Below are positions 56,813 through 64,000 of a stretch of 64,000 bases of DNA, in pieces. This DNA is from Telopea speciosissima. Its lineage: Eukaryota > Streptophyta > Magnoliopsida > Proteales > Proteaceae. The stretch's first letter is position 1. Every line of letters starts with the position of its first letter. Location of the stretch: contig NC_057917.1 in assembly GCF_018873765.1 (NCBI RefSeq), positions 56,106,464 through 56,170,463 on the forward strand, in the 5' to 3' direction. Position numbers and translations under genes: made by a program. The notes under the pieces are model-generated. The model did no database searches. It was not told the DNA's origin and saw only the letters and a list, made by a program, of their open reading frames with translations.

Positions 56813-57136
56813 CACTCATAGAAAGTTGCAGAGAGGTTCGCTAGATTAATTTTTTTATGAGATAAACCCCATAGATTTTAACGGCTAACGTATATTATCA
56901 TTATTTAATCTGACGGTACAGAATCCATGAGATCATCAACACCAAACTTCCTGGCCCCCAGCGCTGCTAGGTTATGGGGTGTTTATTTGTGTTTTACCCT
57001 CTCTCCCCGTAGCTCTGTACTTGTGTTATCAAACTATCCAGGTCCTGGGTGTTGCTCCTCACAACGGAGCAGAATAGATAAGCAGAGGTTAAAGAAGGGA
57101 AAGAAACAAAGAAAAAGTGTGTGCAAGTGATAATCC

Positions 57137-60100
57137 ATGGCGTCGTCCTCTGCCAACCTATGGGTGTTGCTGGGATTGGGTTTGGCCGGAATCTTACTTA
57201 TGACCAGAAAATTGAAGAAAGTCGTCAAAGAAGATTTTGGTGCTTTCATCGAGAGGTTTCAGCTTCTGCCCCCTCCTCAGCCTGCACCGCCCAAAGCTCC
57301 TCACCCCTTGACGGGTCTCTCCTTCGCCGTCTCAGATGTGTAAGCAAATGATGTCTGCTTCCTCTGTATTTTACATGTTGAATTGGGTTTCAGGTTCTAT
57401 TGGGTTCTGCTGTTTGAATGCTCTTTTTTCCCCCCTCCAATAAGAGTATGTGGACGGGGTTTAGTTGCAGAATTAATTCTAGTTATCTGGAGGGTTCAGT
57501 GGCTGGGATATGACAATGTAATTGTACGTGTACCCGCTTAAATGACTGTTCACCTAAGGCGCGTAGTGGAGCTGCCTTGCGGGCTAAACATTTCTGTTTT
57601 GTTGCTCTCAATGCTAACAGATGGCGACTTCTAAGTTCCGACACACACACCCACATCCATTTCGTACTATATTTTTTCATCAAATACTTCTCTGAATCAG
57701 GAATAGATCTATGTGTCATCTGACGCATCGACTCTTATCAATCAATAGTCTAAAAAATCTTACTGTATATATTGATCAGTGGTTGTTACTCATATTGAAG
57801 TTAATGTGAAAAAAACCTTCATCAGGACGGTCTTCTAAATCTGTATAGTAGCTGTATAGTCATGGATGCAAACTATGGGGTCAATGCTCCTCTTTTAAGT
57901 TAAAAATTGGTGGTTGGTGTGTATTAAGTGCTCTGATATCCTCAAACTTCTTTGTGTTTGATATTCTTGTCGTTAGAGCATTGACATGATTTTGATATCT
58001 CTTTCTCAACTATTATATAGGGAAGCTCCTGTCCACAAGTAACTGTGTGATACCTTGAGCGAGCTTTTTGAGTTGATGTAACTGAGATAAATGATACCCT
58101 CATAAAATCCAAATGAAGTTGCTTTGAGTTGATTGGGGAAATATTGTCACTGTATATAGAAGTCCAAGCTGAGGAGAGTTAAGGCTAGTTAATTGTCCTC
58201 TGTTCTGGGACCATTCAAGGGGATCAATGCTGATGTGATGTAGGGATCAAAGTTTATATTGGGATCATTTGTTTGAGTTAGTTTGGGGCAACAATGCTAC
58301 ACAAAACTCTGATTTGACATTTGATTTAGGGAGATCTTTAATGTGGTCACATGGGCTGCCAATGGTGATCCCAAAGCTATCGACTCCTAAAAATTATTAA
58401 TTGCTAACTCTTCCTGTTTGTTAATCTTAAGTCTCTTCTTCTATTTGTTCTCATCCATAATATCCCTCAAGTGCCTGTTAAAATTTCTCGTACGTTAACT
58501 TGTCTTTGTGTAGGATTGAAGTCCTTCCCCTCGTCTTAAATACTCAAATCCACTTTCACCTATAGGTTACAAGTAGGCAAGGTTCAGCAGTCGCTTGCTG
58601 TCCCTTTCTAGCTCCAGAGGTCCAGAATTCCTTAATGAACGACCAGCCAACTGACATTTGGCCATGAGAGCTAGCCTGGGGTCTATTACTCACTGGCTGT
58701 GCTATTTCAGCTGACAATCTTCATTCTTTGACTTGACCTCTTTCTTTTCCTATCCCTTATTTTACATATTTTGTTCTTATACTTCAATCAGCTTTTCATT
58801 TGATCATTTCCTGCTTGAAAATTTTAGATTTATTTTCCCACCTCTCCCAACTTAGTATCTTGTTTTTTGTTTACCAATTGACTATCAATATTCATCTTCT
58901 TCTTTTGTTTTTTCTTTCCAATTAATAAATTGCAGCAGCATCTAGCTATAGTGGGTGGCATTTCCTCATCCTTGTCATCTGAAGGTTCAACTCCTGATTG
59001 TGGTTTTGTGATTCACATGCATAGAAGGAGAAACTTGCAAGAATTTCTTTTTAACAGGAAGACATATATACGTGCATGGTTGCTACATAGTTTGTTTACC
59101 TATTTGATCAATTTACATGAGAGGTGTTACCTACAATTTTTTTTTTTTTGCAGTTATTCTTGAGTTGATCAGTAACGAGTCTTGAAACTTGAATTTAATA
59201 GTCTTGTGAGAGTTTCCATCTAGTAATACCTTGGTGGTTACTGGTTATCATAACTCTTAGGCACCTTTGTCTCAGAAGCATTTCCCATCTCATCAACATT
59301 GTTAAATATTGATTTTTTTTTTCATGGTTTCCAGATTTGATATCAATGGATACATTACTGGGTTTGGTAATCAAGATTGGACCAGGACGCATGAAGCTGC
59401 TGCTCGAACATCTCCTGTGGTTTCAGCAGTCATTGAAGGAGGGGCCACTTGTGTTGGGAAAACTGTTGTGGATGAAATGGCTTATAGGTTAGAACTTAAC
59501 TCATTTGTTCTTTTGGGTCTTAAAATTTCATATGCCATGGTTGTTGACTTATCTGAAGTAGTATTTTTGTTACAGTAGTTGTTTTTTTTCCGTGGTTTTT
59601 GAGTTATTTTATCACAGAGATGGTGATTATTGTTCCTTAGCATTGAACTGCATGGTGGGCTTACTCGGAAAACTCTTTCTTTGAACACAATACTTGTCAA
59701 TGACTAGCTGTTGATCTGTCTATCTACTGCTTCAATTTTCTATATGGGTTTTTATGTGTGTTGTCGTTTTGTTCTGATTTTATATTATTGGTATCATGAT
59801 ACCTATGTTTTTTTTTTTTAGTTTCAATGGAGAAAACAAACATTATGGTACTCCAACCAATCCTATAGCTCCTGAACGAGTACCAGGTGGATCTTCCAGT
59901 GGATCTGCTGTAGCTGTTGCTGCTAAACTAGTTGACTTTTCTCTCGGTGAGCTTCTAACTTTTCTTTCATTTGAATTCTCATCGAGTTTTACAATATGTA
60001 TGGGAAGCTACAGATAAGTGGTCCTGTGCATGCAATTGAATCATTAGGTTCTACTATCTGTTTTATGATGGATGTTATCCATATTGTTTCTCCTCTCTAT

Positions 60101-61432
60101 ACCACCACCACCCCCACCCCAAAAAAATAAAAATAAAAAAGAGTTGCGCTCATAAATATTTTTGTTGCCATGTTTTTTCTTTGGAGCTGTATATTTTTTC
60201 AACTTTTCTTTCTTTGTCTGAGGTACGGACATTTCTTCATTTTTTTTTTTGGCTTGGTAACACCCAAGATTGTCTAATGTAAAGGGCATTCCTTTAAAAT
60301 ATTTCAACACTTTTCCCCTTCACCTTTTTTTTTTTTGTTTCTTTCTTATTTTTCTTTTAATAGGTGGAAGTTCTCTTAAATGTTGAAGCATTTGGTGGTA
60401 GAACATTAGCAATCTTTTGTCAAGATTTTTGCCAGATAATTTAAGTGTTGTCACCACCTAATGTAGAGCTAGATCGATGATGACCTATCCTGTAGAAGTA
60501 TCAAGATGCTGACTAACAGTAGTGGTGGAGGGCTGGTTAAGGACAAGGAGAAGTCTGAGAAGAAATCAGAGTTGCAGGGGAGAGAGGAACGCATAAGAAG
60601 AAGGGAGGGGGGGGGGAGATAAGAAGCTCGCACACCAAGCCACACAGAATTCAACCAAACATAGTTTATTCCATTCTCAAATCTCTGAATTTTTGATCGG
60701 TACCAGCATACATATAAATAAGAAAAGAAAACCTATACAAAGCCTAAAATAAAAATAGAAACATATCCAACTAGGAAACTACCGTCCTATGTATCATACC
60801 CAAAATAAAAGATTACATAATATTTTCCCAAATAAATAAACATTCTAAAATCCTACTAGACTCCAAAAACTCAAATTGGTCCCTGTTCATCTCCGTCTGG
60901 ATACCCAAATGGGTTTGGGTCGGTCCAAGGTAGTGCACCTGCATCAATTCCCCCGGTGTTGAGAAAAACTCGACCTCAAGTTTTGTAGGACAGAAGAATT
61001 AAAAGCTCACGAGTAGCGGCTATCGGCAACTTGAAGAAATCCAAAATATGAAGTTTTGGCGTTGCATCCATGTCTGCGAAATCATGGGGAAGAACGAAGT
61101 CAAGGTGAGGAATGATCCACAATCTTCTCGTCTATCATTGCCATTATTGGCTGTTCTTGTTGAGGTTGCATCACCGGTATTGCCTCTTTTGGCTTTTGAG
61201 CGAACTTCATCAACTAACCCATGAAGAATGAATGTCTGGCGCATGTAAAAATGTTGTAGGGTGCACAAGTTTCTGTCACGAGCAACGATGCCTTTTCATT
61301 CTTCTAACCATTCCTGCAGGAAAGCCCCCTCCCAACATCCACTGTGATTCACGAACCCACAAACCGCCCCACTGTGACCTCAGTCGAATCCCTGTCTAGG
61401 GGGTTCTTTCTACACCCCCCCCCCCCCCCCCC

Positions 61433-61463
<31 letters not shown>

Positions 61464-63417
61464 AGACCTTGATTCTGCCACATCCGCCAGCGACCAACAC
61501 TCCACTGCCCCCTCATCTCCCTTTTTGGGTTCCACCAGTGAATAAAGAAGAGAATAGAAGACGGAATGAGTGGGAAAAAAATGGTTTTGAAGCTCCCGAC
61601 GCGAGTCGCCCTCCTTCAAAATTGCACTCCTCCCATTGAAGTCCCCTTTTCTGGTTTGAAGTTGAACTTTCCAACCGTGGATCGACCCAAACTCCTTGCC
61701 GAACTCCTCTGTTGCAGCTCGCAGCGGCTTCCTTGGTAGTCTTTTTCCTCTCTGGTTCACTCCTAGTAGAATACAGTATCCCTCCCATGGTTCCTTTTGT
61801 TCATTCTTTCCTTGTATTTTTTTTTCTTGTAATTCATTCCATTCTCAAATATCTAATTTTTTGATCGGTACCAGCATACATTTAAATAAGTAAAGAAAAC
61901 CTATACATAGCCTAAAATAAAAATAGAAACATTTCCAACTAGGAAACTATCAAGTTACCGTACGTCCTATGTATCCTACCCAAAATAAAAGATTACGTAA
62001 TATTTTCCCAAATAAATAAACTTCCTAAAATCCTACTAGACTCCAAATACTCGAACTGGACCCAGTTCATCTCCGCCTGGATACCCAAATGGGTTTGGTT
62101 CGGTCCAAGGTACTGCACCTGCATCAAGTAGACTTGACAACTGATTCCAGCAACACAATATCAAAAAATCACCCAACAACCAAGCTATTGATATAGTTCT
62201 TAACATAACAGACACTCAAGGGTCTGAGACACACTACAAGGCTGTTAACCAGTCACAGAAAATGGGACAACACACAGTCTGTACTGTTGGCTGACAGAGA
62301 TGAACTAAAACACAGAATTAGCAACTGGCCCAGGTGGTTTATGACCAGGGAATGAGCATACCAAAATCTGAAAGATTTATACTGGTTTGATGTCTGAGAA
62401 ATCACCATTGGAAGTTGCTGTTAATTGAATGAAGTAACAAAGAGAATGAAAAGAAGAAGAAGAAAAGAAGGATACGTAGGTATCTCACCTACCGTAGAGA
62501 AGGTATCCCACCTTTCTCCACGAGGGCCTCTTAGCCTGGCTCTCTCTCACAGCAGCTGCATCTCACAGGTTTCAAAGGCAAGCTTTCTTTTCTTTTAAAC
62601 TCAAACCGTGGGAGCTGTAACAGTCCCTCTCTTGTATTAATAACCTTCAAACTCCCTTCTTGCGTTGGGGGGGGGGGAACCCTTACAAATTAGAAACCAA
62701 ATAAACTAGAAACTATCCTTGATTGCAATCTAATTCCTAGTTACATGACTTGCATCAAAATAGTAACTGAAATCAAATAAGATCTTGTAAGTTTGTAACT
62801 GAATCCTAATTAATACCTAGTAACTGAAATAGAAACTAAATAAAATCCTAAAACCGTCATTAACTAAATAGCACAAAATAGAAACTACTAAATAGTAACT
62901 GTATATAATTTTAAATTTCATCCTAATCACCTCCATATCATCAGATTTGGAAGCTTTATATCATAAGGATGATACCCCCGCAAGTCATGAAAGAAGATCT
63001 CTTCTTGGGCCTAAATCTGGACCACGCTAGGCTGGCTGATTGACTGGTTCGATGTGCTGGCAGAATTGGCCTTCTTTCTTTCCTCCTTTGATCTACATCA
63101 CCACCTGCTTTTGACATGGATTTAATTTTAGAACCTAAGTTTGAAACAAATTCTGTTTATTTCCCTTTTTCTTCTGGAAGTGATTGTATTATTCTGATGA
63201 GTTGAGGTAATTATATAATGATATATCAAGGCTGTTCTTGATGTTATGTCATTTTTGGATGTGCTTACTTATAAGTTAAAATGTATGGTAGGTACGGATA
63301 CTGTTGGAGGTGTGAGAGTACCTGCAGGTTTTTGTGGTACAATAGGCTTCAAACCATCTCATGGCGCTGTTTCTCACATTGGAATTATTCCTGTTGCCCC
63401 CAGTCTTGACACTGTCG
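57137..63417 (+). CDS. TOC64: Toc64/OEP64 import receptor, first four exons
   Basis: Exons 57137-57339, 59335-59487, 59822-59946 and 63292-63417, all GT-AG with matching phases; the gene continues past the window. Toc64 sits in the outer plastid envelope and docks Hsp90-bound preproteins through C-terminal TPR repeats (not in this window). The N-terminus [20 protein letters not shown] is the membrane anchor, followed by [20 protein letters not shown]. The amidase-like domain then begins, with the [24 protein letters not shown] and [12 protein letters not shown] motifs. [14 protein letters not shown] keeps the middle serines, but [13 protein letters not shown] has Gly where active amidases have the nucleophilic Ser, as in Toc64 and unlike AMI1. 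The anchor and DFGAFIERF wording favour plastid Toc64 over mitochondrial OM64. About 202 residues are visible of a protein usually near 590. Confidence 0.92.
57340..59334 (+). other. TOC64 intron 1
   Basis: 2.0 kb, donor GT|GTAAGC, acceptor TTCCAG. T-rich, no inserted element recognised. Confidence 0.8.
60523..62126 (-). mobile_element. Small LTR-type element in TOC64 intron 3, broken
   Basis: TG...CA ends with the perfect 5-bp duplication AGTAG (60518-60522 and 62127-62131). A terminal repeat of up to 424 bp at 60523-60946 shares about 280 bp with 61838-62126 (both hold GATCGGTACCAGCATACAT and end CACCTGCATCA). On the minus strand a polypurine-like CCGGGGGAA abuts the inner edge at 60947, fitting a 3' LTR. 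The 0.9-kb interior has no recognisable retroelement domain and contains a C16/A28 run at 61417-61460. Non-autonomous or heavily decayed; family unknown, perhaps Ty3/gypsy. Confidence 0.65.
62132..63097. other. Repeat-like block in TOC64 intron 3
   Basis: AAGAAG-rich stretch near 62450, G-run at 62668, then an AT-rich part with many TAGTAACTGAAA-type short repeats (62760-62900). Looks like another retroelement derivative but no ends could be fixed. Confidence 0.4.
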
Positions 63418-64000
63418 GTATGTATGGATAGGATCCTTTTAGAATTGATCTGGAGACATGTTGGCTATTCCATTATCTTGAACATCATGACAATTTAAAA
63501 AATACAAATATTTGTGTCTGCTTAGAGTTTGCAAAAATTGCTTAATAATTACTTTCATGTGAAACAGAGCTTAATGGTTGGTTGAATACTTCTTACTCAT
63601 CTATCTGATAAGAAGATATATAAATGCACTTCAACTTATTTAATTATTAATATTGTAAGCATTATATATATAACAAGACGATATGAAATCAGGATGGGTC
63701 GTACTCATTATTTATTGACTACACCAATGATATGCCAACACCAAGCTGAAGTCATACTTTGATCAGGCTCAGCTCAGGCGAGTTTAATTAAATGAGCTGG
63801 CTTAACGGCTTAACGCTAGGGCTCATCTAAACTCATATTAATACTTATTTATATCCTTTATACTAAAGTTACAATTTTACGTTCCTTCCCTTTGTTACAT
63901 CACTACCTTTTTATCTATTTTCTTTGAAAAATTGTGTGCTTATTTTCTGTCATTTCTCATCTGAATTGGTCTTGAAATTTATGTTCACATGATCTGTGTT
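63418..64000 (+). other. Start of TOC64 intron 4
   Basis: Donor G|GTATGT after ...SLDTVG. AT-rich sequence to the window edge; next exon not reached. Confidence 0.8.

Larger units (their letters stand above)
59947..63291 (+). other. TOC64 intron 3, enlarged
   Basis: 3.3 kb against 0.3 kb for intron 2. Host intron sequence at both ends; the middle is an LTR-type insertion (60523-62126) and a further AG/CT-rich, AT-rich block (62132-63097) of unclear origin. The 9-mer TCACCACCT occurs at both 60451-60459 and 63098-63106. Confidence 0.75.

Noticed and set aside
1-64000. CRISPR arrays, operons, ribosome-binding sites
   Set aside because: The window is plant nuclear DNA; the regularly spaced repeats present are minisatellites without unique spacers.

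Overview
The window is plant nuclear DNA. It has spliced GT-AG genes with long AT-rich introns, a UGT glucosyltransferase, a GeBP-type transcription factor, an organelle zinc-finger gene of the VAR3/OZ type and a Toc64 import receptor. It also has the usual plant transposons: L1 LINEs, tRNA-derived SINEs, hAT and Mutator elements, Copia and probably Gypsy LTR elements, and an old Caulimoviridae insertion. The sequence does not fix the species; a flowering plant with a TE-rich genome is all I would claim.

Layout. 0-1.3 kb: start of an L1 LINE (minus). 2.0-3.4 kb: a UGT88-like glucosyltransferase (plus) with an in-frame stop 34 codons before its expected end. 3.7-4.9 kb: a solo LTR with an internal GC-rich minisatellite. 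5-12 kb: intergenic, with foldback elements, an LTR-like block split by a Mutator-type MITE, an L1 3' end and a SINE. 12.1-13.2 kb: an intronless GeBP/Storekeeper-like gene (plus). 13.2-19.3 kb: SINEs and a three-unit 400-bp tandem repeat, then a first exon that reads as POT1 (minus, 19.4 kb). 20-23 kb: no gene seen.

23.2-42.6 kb: one minus-strand gene of seven exons coding a 463-residue protein with a presequence, a VAR3/OZ-type N-terminal region and four RanBP2-type zinc fingers. One finger exon is tandemly duplicated with its flanking intron, adding a finger in frame. Its third intron is about 13 kb and holds a hAT transposase relic. That relic has itself been invaded by a non-autonomous hAT element, a Copia element, a probable solo LTR and one further insert.

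43-50 kb: a second copy of the minisatellite LTR in opposite orientation, and an L1 LINE (minus) split by a 2.9-kb solo LTR. 50.3-56.3 kb: a broken Caulimoviridae fossil (minus) interrupted by a Pack-MULE that carries two exons of an L-gulonolactone oxidase-like gene. 57.1 kb to the end: the first four exons of TOC64/OEP64 (plus), whose third intron is enlarged by an LTR-type insertion.

The genes have no obvious operational link. Two concern organelles (RNA processing and protein import), one is probably a transcription factor and one is a secondary-metabolism glucosyltransferase. Most of the structure comes from nested insertions, many dated relative to one another by clean target-site duplications (TSDs) visible in the sequence.
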